Assembly: GCF_003932895.1 (NCBI RefSeq)
Contig: NZ_RQYW01000003.1
Span: 166,010 to 230,009, forward strand
Length of the DNA stretch: 64,000 bases
Reading direction: 5' to 3'
Source: Leptotrichia sp. OH3620_COT-345
GTDB lineage: Bacteria; Fusobacteriota; Fusobacteriia; Fusobacteriales; Leptotrichiaceae
The position numbers and the translations under genes are program-made. Position 1 is the stretch's first letter, and each line of letters begins with the position of its first letter. Below, piece by piece: positions 45,823 to 54,508 of the stretch. The notes beneath the pieces are model-generated. The model was not told the origin of the DNA and made no database searches. It was given only the letters and a program-made list of their open reading frames with translations.

Positions 45823-46576
45823 TATAGTCTCCTAATTTAAATAATTTCAGTAATTTTCTACTATACTCTTCTTTCGGATTATTTATAACTTCTGAAACTG
45901 CTCCTCTTTCAATTATTTTTCCATTTTTCATAATTAACAATTTATCTGAAACTTTTCCAACAATATTCAAATTGTGCGTTATAAATATCAGTGACATTTT
46001 TTCTTCTCTTCTGTATTTGTCGAGAAATCTTACTATCTTTATTCCAGTATCTTTATCCAAAGATGTTGTCGGTTCATCACAAATTAAAATTTTAGGTTTT
46101 AATAACAGTGCTGTAATAATTACCAGTCTTTGTAACTCTCCTCCTGATAACTCATGCGGACATTTTTTCAGATGATTTTCATTAAGTGAAACTACTTTAA
46201 GAAGAGAACTTATTTTTTCTTCATTTCTTTTCAATTTTTTTATTTTATAAATTCTATCAATCTGTTTATCTATTTTTTCTACAGGGGAAAAAGTATTAAA
46301 AGGATTCTGATATACTATAGCTATATCTGAAAGCCTTATTGAAGCAATTTCTTTTTCCTGTAATTTTAAGATTTCTCTATCAAAAAATTTTATACTTCCT
46401 GAAAAATTATATATCTTTTTATCCAATAATCCTATTATTGCTAAAGCCGTGAGAGTTTTTCCCGAACCTGACTGTCCTATTATTCCCAGTGATTCATTTT
46501 TATTAATTTTAAAATTTATATTATCTACTAAAATTTTATCTTTAACCGTTATTTTTAAATTATTTACTTCCAACAT
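45788..46576 (-). CDS. ABC importer ATPase (OppD/DppD/NikD-like)
   Basis: This 262-residue ATPase has Walker A GQSGSGKT, Q-loop VYQNPFNTF, signature LSGGELQR, Walker B LICDEPTTSLD and a short C-terminal tail. Cys-rich tail motifs typical of iron-sulfur OppD are not obvious. It overlaps the upstream permease gene by about 17 bp. Confidence 0.92.
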   Translation of the reverse strand: MLEVNNLKITVKDKILVDNINFKINKNESLGIIGQSGSGKTLTALAIIGLLDKKIYNFSGSIKFFDREILKLQEKEIASIRLSDIAIVYQNPFNTFSPVEKIDKQIDRIYKIKKLKRNEEKISSLLKVVSLNENHLKKCPHELSGGELQRLVIITALLLKPKILICDEPTTSLDKDTGIKIVRFLDKYRREEKMSLIFITHNLNIVGKVSDKLLIMKNGKIIERGAVSEVINNPKEEYSRKLLKLFKLGDYNAGNQKFNSKL

Positions 46577-47354
46577 CCCGAAGTCCCTCTCCTATTAAAT
46601 TTATAGAAAAAATTAAAAGTAAAACCAAAATTCCCGGAGGTAACCACAACCACAGTTTATTCTGTATATTTAATACATTCAGTGCTATCGAAAGCATAGA
46701 TCCCCAGCTGGATCGGGGTTCCTGAACTCCCATTCCTAAAAACGATAGAGATGACTCCATCAAAATAGCTTGGGCAACGGAAGTAGTAAAAATTACAAGA
46801 ACGGTATTTTTCAAATTAGGAATTATATGATTTATAAGTATTTTTATTGTTTTTTCATCATTTAATTTTAAAATTTGAATAAACTCTTTATTTTTTAATG
46901 TTTTTATTTCCGTTCTGATTAATCTTGTAGGCACTGCAAAAGTAAAAAATACTATTATCATTATCAAATTTTTAACAGAGGGCCCTGTGAAAGCGGAAAT
47001 TGAAATTGCAAGAACATAAAAAGGAAAACACATAAGTATGTCACATATTCTCATAATTACACTATCAAGTTTTTCAAAATAAACCGAAAGAAAACCTAAA
47101 ATCAGAGAAATAAGCATTTTAATTAAAGTCGCTAAAATCCCTACAGTTAGTGAAACTTTTCCTCCTTCCATTAATCTTGCCAGAATATCCCTTCCTGTAG
47201 AATCCGTTCCTAATAATGCTGTTATATTCGGTGGATTTTCTATATTCATCAAATTGACGGCATTGGGATTTACAGGATAAATAACAGGACCAAGAAAAAT
47301 AAATAAAATAATTGTCAGAAATATTAATCCTCCTGATAATAACTTATATCTCAT
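46560..47354 (-). CDS. ABC importer permease (OppC/DppC/NikC-like)
   Basis: This 264-residue permease has about six spans, the DppC-type start (LLGTDSTGRDILARLMEGGKVSL) and an EAA-like loop near ILMESSLSFLGMGVQEPRSSWG. It pairs with the next permease to form the membrane channel. Confidence 0.93.
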   Translation of the reverse strand: MRYKLLSGGLIFLTIILFIFLGPVIYPVNPNAVNLMNIENPPNITALLGTDSTGRDILARLMEGGKVSLTVGILATLIKMLISLILGFLSVYFEKLDSVIMRICDILMCFPFYVLAISISAFTGPSVKNLIMIIVFFTFAVPTRLIRTEIKTLKNKEFIQILKLNDEKTIKILINHIIPNLKNTVLVIFTTSVAQAILMESSLSFLGMGVQEPRSSWGSMLSIALNVLNIQNKLWLWLPPGILVLLLIFSINLIGEGLRDVGSK

Positions 47355-47355
47355 A

Positions 47356-48309
47356 TTAAACTCCTATTCTTTTATCTAAATAGTAATTTAAAATATCTGA
47401 TAAAAAATTTGAAATAAGGACAGTAAAAGCTATTATTATAATTATTCCCATAATTAAAGGATAATCCCTGTATAAAACCGCATCATAATTTAATTTTCCA
47501 AATCCCGGCCATACAAATATGGTTTCGGTTATTAATGTACCAGAAATAAGATTGGGAATTTCTGTAAAAATCATCGTAAAAATTTGAGGTAAAATATTTC
47601 TCAATCCGATTTTTTTGTACGCTTCATATTCTGTCATTCCAAAGCCCCGATATGTTCTTATGTATTCGGCGTCTTTTACAGATGACATATATCCTTTTAT
47701 ATATCTTACAAAATGTGAAAAATTTATAAAAGTTAAAACAGAAATGGGTAATGCCGCGTAATAAATTTTTATAAAAAATTGACTTAACTTATCAGTACTT
47801 AAAAGTTCTCCTGTCCCTGAAACAGGGAAAAGCGAAATATCAAATGTAAACCATTTTATAAGTAAAATTGCAAATAAAAACGTAGGCATTGAAATTCCTA
47901 TTCCACTTATAATATCCGTTATTTTATCAAAAAATTCTTTATTATATGCGGTATACCTTCCTACTATTATTGAAATGTAAAGTGATACTACTAATGACGG
48001 TACAGTCAAAAAAAGTGTATTGAGTAATCTTTCCGAAATCACCGTCATTACAGGTTGCCCATACTTCATAGAATAACCGAAATCAAATTTCAAAACTAAA
48101 GTAAGCCATTTTAAAAATTTTATCGATATCGGAGCATAATGTCCTTTTTTTTGAAGCATTATTTCAATCTGTTCAGGAGTCATTCCCGGTTTCATTGAAT
48201 CCATATAAGGGTTTCCGGGAGATAACTGTAGTAGTACAAACACAAAAATACAAATCCCAATTAATATTACTCCGGATATTAATATTCTTCTAATTATATA
48301 CTTCCTCAT
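47356..48309 (-). CDS. ABC importer permease (OppB/DppB/NikB-like)
   Basis: This 317-residue permease has six spans with the family start RRILISGVILIGICIFVFVLLQLSPGNP, the EYIRTYRGFGMTEYEAYKKIGLRN coupling loop and the final ETIFVWPGFGKL. It is separated by one base from the following permease gene. Confidence 0.93.
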   Translation of the reverse strand: MRKYIIRRILISGVILIGICIFVFVLLQLSPGNPYMDSMKPGMTPEQIEIMLQKKGHYAPISIKFLKWLTLVLKFDFGYSMKYGQPVMTVISERLLNTLFLTVPSLVVSLYISIIVGRYTAYNKEFFDKITDIISGIGISMPTFLFAILLIKWFTFDISLFPVSGTGELLSTDKLSQFFIKIYYAALPISVLTFINFSHFVRYIKGYMSSVKDAEYIRTYRGFGMTEYEAYKKIGLRNILPQIFTMIFTEIPNLISGTLITETIFVWPGFGKLNYDAVLYRDYPLIMGIIIIIAFTVLISNFLSDILNYYLDKRIGV

Positions 48310-48340
48310 TTTTCCTCTTTCACATTAAGTTCTGGAAAAG

Positions 48341-50023
48341 CTATTTTTCAAGTTCCCAGTTTTCAACATTATAAAAATCTGCAAATGTATTCGGAGTATA
48401 GTTTTTCAGATTTTTATTATAAGCTTTTACTATATCCGAAGCATATAAAGGCACCCAAGGTAATTCTTTATTCAATAACTTTCCAAAATCATTAAGTATC
48501 TTTGTTCTTTCAGTAATTTCAACAGCTTTTCTATTTAAGTCCATTAAATTATCAGCTTCCTTTGATCTATACCCTGCTATATTCCAACCGAAAACTCCTC
48601 TTTTGTCAGAAGCCTGTGTAGAATACCAGTAAGGTGTAGGATCAGGGTCTACATCAAGAGTATTCCCCATCAGATACATCTCAAATTCATGATTTCCCAC
48701 TACTTTTGTCATTACCGCTTTAAATTCCATAGCTTCTATATTTACTTTGATTCCTATTTTAGCCAGATTGTCCTGAATAACCATACCTGTTTTTTCCCTA
48801 ATCGTATCTTCTGTAGGAACAGTAAGAGTCAATTCCAGATCTTTTCCATTTTTATCTACAACTCCATTTCCATTTGTATCTTCATAACCTGCTACTTTTA
48901 AAAATTTTTTTGCTTTAACTTCATCAAACTTATATTCAATCAGACCTTCTTTCGGATATGACCACAAAGACGGAATCATAGGTGCATTTATCACGACTCC
49001 GTTTCCTTCAAGAAGTCCTTTAACTATTGCTTCTCTATCTATTCCGTATGCAATTGCAGTTCTTAAATTTATATCTTTTAAGACCTCATTTCTTAAATTA
49101 AAACCCATATACTGTATTTTTGAATTCGGATATTTTATTATTTCTATGCCCCCATCTTTCAGTGTTTTGACATTATCTGATCTGATATTTGAAATATCGG
49201 CTATCTGAATACTTCCTTTTAATAATTCTACACTTACGGTTTCTTCATTAACTACTTTAAATATGAAAGTTTTTAATTTAGGCACTCCTTTATAATATTC
49301 ATCATTTGAAATCAGTTTTACAAATTCTCCCAATTTGAATATATCCAGTTTATATGGACCTGAACCTACGGGATTGGAAATATACTCATTATTTTCTCTC
49401 CATTTACTGATCTCAATTTTTTCCCAAATGTGTGAAGGTAAAATTCCTAAAGTTCCTATATTAATCAACATAGGTGAATAAGGTTCATCAAAATTAATTT
49501 CTATTGTTTTTTCATCAGGACACGCAATTCCTGCGATTTCAGATGCTTTATTTTCGTGAAACTCTTTAAATCCCTTAATAGACTGAACATAGCTTGCCAA
49601 ATCTCCCTCATATTCAGGACTTGCCAAAGATTCTAAAGTAAATTTAATATCTTTTGAAGTAACGGGCATTCCGTCATGAAATTTAATATTCGGTTTTAAA
49701 GTGAATACAATCTTTTTTCCGTCATTGCTTATTTCATATTTTTCAGCCATTGAAGGTTCTAATTCAATTTTAGAATTTAATTTTAAAAGAGAATCATACA
49801 CTAATGAATTTACAACAACATCATACTGAGTATTGGCTACCAACGGATTAAATTTCCCCTCGGGAGAAACCGCTATCCCGTAATTCAATTCTGAAACTTT
49901 TTCGCCCGCTTTGTCGGCTGTACTTTGTCCTTTTGAACAGTTTATCATTCCTAAACATATTACAACGAGCATTGTTGTTATTTTTAAAGTAGACCATATC
50001 TTTTTCATACTAAAATTTTTCAT
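48341..50023 (-). CDS. ABC importer substrate-binding lipoprotein (SBP family 5)
   Basis: About 560 residues. The lipoprotein signal ends in LGMINC (Cys29 from the start I choose). The family-5 solute-binding domain follows, with KIVFTLKPNIKFHDGMPVTS, NPVGSGPYKLD and PWVPLYASDIVKAYNK. Family 5 binds peptides, nickel chelates or opines; the ligand cannot be read here. AGGAGG lies 6 bases before the ATG at 50023, with alternative in-frame ATGs at 50026 and 50038. It begins 18 bp after the MetE-like gene, so importer and methyltransferase form one operon. Confidence 0.92.
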   Translation of the reverse strand: MKNFSMKKIWSTLKITTMLVVICLGMINCSKGQSTADKAGEKVSELNYGIAVSPEGKFNPLVANTQYDVVVNSLVYDSLLKLNSKIELEPSMAEKYEISNDGKKIVFTLKPNIKFHDGMPVTSKDIKFTLESLASPEYEGDLASYVQSIKGFKEFHENKASEIAGIACPDEKTIEINFDEPYSPMLINIGTLGILPSHIWEKIEISKWRENNEYISNPVGSGPYKLDIFKLGEFVKLISNDEYYKGVPKLKTFIFKVVNEETVSVELLKGSIQIADISNIRSDNVKTLKDGGIEIIKYPNSKIQYMGFNLRNEVLKDINLRTAIAYGIDREAIVKGLLEGNGVVINAPMIPSLWSYPKEGLIEYKFDEVKAKKFLKVAGYEDTNGNGVVDKNGKDLELTLTVPTEDTIREKTGMVIQDNLAKIGIKVNIEAMEFKAVMTKVVGNHEFEMYLMGNTLDVDPDPTPYWYSTQASDKRGVFGWNIAGYRSKEADNLMDLNRKAVEITERTKILNDFGKLLNKELPWVPLYASDIVKAYNKNLKNYTPNTFADFYNVENWELEK

Positions 50024-50041
50024 CATTTTCCTCCTCATTAA

Positions 50042-51229
50042 TTACTTATATTTTTCTCTTAAAATATGTGAAGCCTTTACCATTGATGATAATTTTTGTT
50101 TTATTACTTCATAAGAATTCAACGGTCTTTTGGCAAATGTTGCAAATCCACAGTCAGGATTCAACCATATTTTTTCAGGCGGTAAAAATTCCAATACCTT
50201 TTCTGTCGCCTCAACAATCTCCTCGGGAGTTTCAATAATATGATTTCTCGGATTTATACATCCGAAACCTAATATTATTTTTTTATCTAAAAAATTATTT
50301 TCAAACAGCTGCTTTACTTCTCCTGCCCGAGGAGTGGAAAATTCCAATGCCAGCATATCCACATCTAGTGAGTCGAAAAATTCTCCGAGTTTGTCATAAG
50401 CCCCTTCAAGTAATACCGTTTCATGACAAGTCCAGTTTCCGCGACAGACATGCATTCCACTTAAAACATCTTCATATTTACGAAGTTCGTCAAATATGGG
50501 AGCTAACAAATCATTAGCAAATTTCAATTCCCGATCAACCTTGATCTTTGCAGACAATGCTCCTCAATAAAAAGAATTATCTCCGCTCTGTCTCATAAAA
50601 ACAACTTCAGATAAAATCGGCTCATCAATCTGAATAATTTTAACTCCCACTGAAACAAGACGTCTTATTTCATTAATCAGCAGTTTTACTACATCATTCC
50701 CTAATTCTTTACGATTTTCGTATACTTTCCCCGTGACTTCTTTTAACCACATAGAACGAGTCAGCAAATAAGGACTCGGTAAAGTCATTTTAAAAGGTTT
50801 ATCCGTAATACTTTTTATCATATCCACTTCTTCAATATTCAGCTTGGTATCTGTAGAAATTTTCCCTGTACATACGGGACTGTTCATAGAATTGTCAGCT
50901 GCATCCATTTCTTCGAGACTTTTATTAAAATCATCAGTATTTCCCGTGATTTCTTTTATATTTTCCATTGTCATTAGCTTTATACCAGAAACACGTTCGG
51001 CAACATAGCTCATATAATTATCCCGTGACAATTCTCCGCTTATAATTATGTCTATCCCTACGTCTTGTAGCATATTAATAACCGTTTCCGTTTCCGAAAA
51101 CATTTTTTCTTTATATTTATTACAGTAATAGCTGTCTTTTATACTCTTTTCCTTTAACTGTAACAATTCTTCAGAACGTGGCATACTTCCAATTAATGTA
51201 GTCGAAAAAGGTTTAAATATATTTTTCAC
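50042..51229 (-). CDS. MetE-like zinc methyltransferase with in-frame TGA; candidate selenoprotein
   Basis: From a GTG at 51229 (AGGAGG upstream) the frame runs 395 codons to 50042 with one interruption, TGA at 50564-50566 (codon 222). Both halves are in the same frame and match the cobalamin-independent methionine synthase II superfamily without the N-terminal folate domain (core-MetE type): TTLIGSMPRSEELL, IIQIDEPILSEVVF, then HVCRGNW. The zinc site is complete: H260, C262, probably E296 (LEFSTPRAGE) and C360 (NPDCGF). The TGA falls in FY-x-GALSAK, where I recall homologues having FMCGAL or similar, a Cys. A small hairpin follows 17 bases later. The likely reaction is methyl transfer to homocysteine or a related thiol. 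The alternatives are a nonsense mutation giving two fragments, or re-initiation at the TTG at 50557, which has GAGGAG only 2 bases upstream. Confidence 0.75.
50533..50546 (-). promoter_or_regulatory. SECIS-like hairpin downstream of the in-frame TGA
   Basis: On the minus strand GATCA, loop AGGT, TGATC (extendable by one A-T pair). The loop begins 22 bases after the TGA. Bacterial SECIS elements are short hairpins about 16-37 bases after UGA with G in the loop. This one fits distance and loop, but the stem is only 5-6 bp. Confidence 0.45.
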
Positions 51230-51386
51230 ATTAACCTCCTTAAATTTGATTGTATAACACAGAAAGACTGCCTAAAAATTAAAAATTACTTTTTCAATGT
51301 ATAAATTCAAAAATATTTTTAAAAATTTATACCACAAGTATTTATTAATTCTAAAGCAATCTTTTATTTTATAAATCGATTAATTT

Positions 51387-51728
51387 TTAAGGTTCTACTA
51401 TTAAATTACTGTTAGACAATATTTCTACAACTTCTCCCATCGTGGTTATAGTTCCTACTTCTAAATGGTCATTCAGCTCATAGTAATCAATACAAATACC
51501 ACAAGTCATAACTTTTACTCCCCTTTTTTCAAGCTCTTTCAAATCTTCTAGACATCCTGAACCTTTAGCAGTTAGTTTTGCTCCTTCTCCGTAAAAAACA
51601 ATATGAGCAGGCAGATTTTCCCTTTGGGCAAGAGTATGAATAAAGGCTTTCATTAAATTATCAACTAATACTTTTTCACCTTCTCCCATTCCTGTTCCTT
51701 TAATTACAACATCATAACTTTGTGCCAT
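51387..51728 (-). CDS. YedF-type selenium-metabolism protein (DsrE-like domain only)
   Basis: This 113-residue protein has the DsrE-like fold of the selenium-associated YedF family: MGEGEKVLVDNLMKAFI, then IVFYGEGAKLTAKGSGCLED, LKELEKRGVKVMTCGICIDYY and GEVVEIL. The CGxC pair is conserved in this family, which as known co-occurs with selenophosphate synthase (SelD). The usual N-terminal TusA-like domain is missing, so only the second domain is encoded. GGGAG precedes the ATG. It lies 157 bp upstream of the TGA-containing methyltransferase, the main reason to take a selenium role there seriously. Confidence 0.8.
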   Translation of the reverse strand: MAQSYDVVIKGTGMGEGEKVLVDNLMKAFIHTLAQRENLPAHIVFYGEGAKLTAKGSGCLEDLKELEKRGVKVMTCGICIDYYELNDHLEVGTITTMGEVVEILSNSNLIVEP

Positions 51729-51908
51729 TTCAGATCACTCCCATATAATAATTTTTATTACTTTAATTATCATCTTGTCATCTTCTTATTATTAAATATA
51801 ACACTCGTATATTCCTTTGTCAATAAATATAAGAATTTAAAATACTCTATAAGATTTTTTTATAACAGTCAGAGTTAAATGATTTTTAATAATTGAAAAA
51901 TAGTAAGA

Positions 51909-52735
51909 TTATGCTTTCACAACTGGAACCCAAAGTTCCATTTCGTAATCGCTACTTTCCATATTTCCTTCAGAATATACTTCAAAGTCAGGTGTTCCTG
52001 CATGTTTATATCCCTGCTCGGGGAAAAATACTTCTGTTATATATTTCCAACCCTCATGAATACCGCCCGGCATAGGCCCTCTCAACTTGACAACGACATA
52101 TTCCGCTTCAGGCACTTCTATTGTTTCAAGTCCTAAGCCTGCAGCTTTCTCCGTATCTTTAACATCATATTCCGCCATATATTCAAATCCGTAACAGGCT
52201 CCGTAACTTTGTCTGTCACCTAATTTTTCCGGAATATGATGAGCGACTTTTTCAAATAATTTAATCCAAGCCTTCTGAAAAAAATCTTCTCCGTTTCCTT
52301 CAGCTTTTATGCCTGCAACTTTAAAAGCTCTTTTCTTTTCAATTTTTATTTCCATATTCTTTCCTCCTTCAACATTTAAAGATAATCTGATTGGAGAGAA
52401 AATTTGAAATGATTTTCCGTTTCTTACTTCTGTGGGAATGGGGAGCCATGAAACTTTTTAAAAGCCGCTGCAAATGAATCAGGAGATTCGTATCCGTATT
52501 TAAACGCTATATCAATTATTTTTTCATTACTTTCTCTCAAATCTGTAGCGACACGGGAAAGTTTTCTAAAACGGATATATTCATTTAAAGAATAACCGAC
52601 CATTATTGAAAAGATTCTACTGAATAAAGGATAAGAATATCCTGAAAGTAATACTACCCGTTTTCTGTCAAGTTCATCAGCCAAAGTTTTCTCAATATAA
52701 TTCATAGTCTGATTGAAAGCTTTAATAATATACAT
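51909..52735 (-). pseudogene. AraC-family regulator with GyrI-like effector domain, split by a frameshift
   Basis: The first part (52735-52424) is a 103-residue AraC DNA-binding domain: MNYIEKTLADELD, then FSRIFSIMVGYSLNEYIRFRK and IIDIAFKYGYESPDSFAAAFKKFHG. After FHGSP the frame hits a stop. Shifting by one base near 52434-52436 continues with TEVRNGKSFQIFSPIRL straight into the 148-residue GyrI-like domain (EIKIEKKRAFKVAGIKAEG to ELWVPVVKA), exactly as in fused AraC-GyrI regulators. The GyrI part also has its own AAGGAGG and ATG at 52355, so it may be translated separately. It is either a real frameshift mutation or a sequence error. Confidence 0.75.
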
Positions 52736-52759
52736 TTCTAATTCCTCCTTTCATAAAGA

Positions 52760-53026
52760 TTATATATTGAAATGTATAATTTTCCCCGATAATTTCTGTA
52801 CAAATTTTATCGTTTCAAAAAAGAAGAAAATTCTGTCAATTTTCTTCTCTATCGTTTTTATTTCTTTTTTCTTTTGTTTTAATTTTTTTATTTCTTTATA
52901 TTCCGACAAAATTAAAAAATATTGGTCATTTAATATTCTATACACTCGGAATTCTTGCGTTTTAATACTTTTACACTTGTACAAACTGTAAATATTCCAA
53001 ACATAAAGACTGTAATAATCCGTCAT
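52760..53026 (-). CDS. Possible small hypothetical protein after trkH
   Basis: An 88-codon frame starting 8 bp after the trkH stop. The middle is a Lys/Glu-rich helix (EIKKLKQKKKEIKTIEKKI), the rest is aromatic. There is no clear ribosome site and no family I recognise, so it could be chance, although its composition looks more coding-like than its surroundings. Confidence 0.3.
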   Translation of the reverse strand: MTDYYSLYVWNIYSLYKCKSIKTQEFRVYRILNDQYFLILSEYKEIKKLKQKKKEIKTIEKKIDRIFFFFETIKFVQKLSGKIIHFNI

Positions 53027-53035
53027 TGCTTAATT

Positions 53036-54484
53036 TTATTTTATTTTCCAAGTTCCCGGAGCAAATAATACAAGCATCGGAAATATTTCAAGCCTTCCTG
53101 CCAACATTGCAAAACTCAGTACAATTTTTGACAAATTATTAAGTTCTGTATAACTTAATGTCGGTCCCACTTTTCCAAGTCCCGGCCCTATATTATTAAA
53201 AGTCGCTGCAACTGCACTGAAAGCAGTCAGAAAATCATCCGTATTTGCAGCTATTATAAAAAGCATAACTACAAATAAAACCATATATACAAGAAAATAA
53301 TTTGTAACACTTTTCTGTATTTTTACATCCAGAGTTTTATTTTCATACTTTACGGAAATTACTCTGTTAGGACTTACCATATGTTTTATTTCGGCTGAAA
53401 ACATTTTCCCAATCATAACTATCCTTGATATTTTAAGACCGCCTGCGGTTGACCCTGCACAGGCTCCGAAAAACATTAATATAAGAAGTATTGTTTGTGA
53501 AAATACCGGCCATGAACCGAAATCAGCTGTGGAATACCCTGTTGTTGTTATTATTGAGGAAACTGAAAAAAATACATCTCTGAAACACTGCCATAATGAA
53601 TTATATTTTGAAACTATATTTATAAATATAAATACCGTGCTCATAAATACCGTTATTAAATAGTATTTGAGTTCTTCATTCGCAAAGGCTTCTTTTATCT
53701 TTTTTATTAAAATATAATAATATACATTAAAATTCACTCCGAATACAAGCATCCCCACTGCAAGTACCATTTCCACATAAGCACTGTTATACGGCAGTAT
53801 ACTTCCGTTTCTTACTCCAAAACCTCCTGTTCCTGCTGTTCCAAAGGCAATAAGAGCTGCTTCAAAAATATCCAGTCCCCCGAATACTAAAAGTACGGTA
53901 AGGACTATTGTCATTACAACATATATTTTATAAAGAACTCTCGCAGTTGTAGAAAGTTTTGAAACAAGTTTTCCGAAAGTAGGTCCGGGAACTTCAGCTT
54001 TCATAACATGAACTGAACTGGGAGAATTTTTCGGAAATACTGCAAGTGCAAGAACAAGAACACCCATTCCACCTACAAAATGTGTAAAACTTCTCCAAAA
54101 CAAATTTGAACGGCTTATTTTTGAAAGATCAGTTATTACACTTGAACCTGTTGTTGTAAATCCGCTTACAATTTCAAAAAATGAATCTGTAAACGAAAGT
54201 ACTTCCTTTGTCATAAATAAAGGTAAGGCTCCGAAAAATGATAAAAGTATCCATGATAGGGAAACTATAACAAATCCTTCTCTCCCTTGAATTGATGTAT
54301 CTTTAGGAGTTCTTGCCGAAAGAACAAACCCTAAAATTAAAAGAATTACTATTACTGAAAAATAAGAAACTTTATATTTTAAAGTTTCTCTGTATATAAA
54401 ACTTATTATTAAAGGCAGAACCATCAGCCCTGCTTCAAGTAGAAGTATTCTTCCCACTATAAAAGCTATCATTTTTTTGTTCAT
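53036..54484 (-). CDS. trkH: TrkH-family potassium uptake protein, membrane subunit
   Basis: This 482-residue channel-like transporter has four MPM repeats. Selectivity-filter regions appear as SGFTTTGSSVI, GTAGTGGFGVRNG, SIITTTGYSTADF and NNIGPGLG. It imports potassium together with the TrkA gating ring encoded 24 bp upstream in the same operon. Confidence 0.95.
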   Translation of the reverse strand: MNKKMIAFIVGRILLLEAGLMVLPLIISFIYRETLKYKVSYFSVIVILLILGFVLSARTPKDTSIQGREGFVIVSLSWILLSFFGALPLFMTKEVLSFTDSFFEIVSGFTTTGSSVITDLSKISRSNLFWRSFTHFVGGMGVLVLALAVFPKNSPSSVHVMKAEVPGPTFGKLVSKLSTTARVLYKIYVVMTIVLTVLLVFGGLDIFEAALIAFGTAGTGGFGVRNGSILPYNSAYVEMVLAVGMLVFGVNFNVYYYILIKKIKEAFANEELKYYLITVFMSTVFIFINIVSKYNSLWQCFRDVFFSVSSIITTTGYSTADFGSWPVFSQTILLILMFFGACAGSTAGGLKISRIVMIGKMFSAEIKHMVSPNRVISVKYENKTLDVKIQKSVTNYFLVYMVLFVVMLFIIAANTDDFLTAFSAVAATFNNIGPGLGKVGPTLSYTELNNLSKIVLSFAMLAGRLEIFPMLVLFAPGTWKIK

Positions 54485-54508
54485 TTTTTAATTTCTCCTG
54501 TTTTTACT

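Noticed and set aside
52713..52991. 92-codon plus-strand ORF upstream of the AraC gene
   Set aside because: Antisense to the AraC upstream region, no ribosome site; composition reflects A/T runs.
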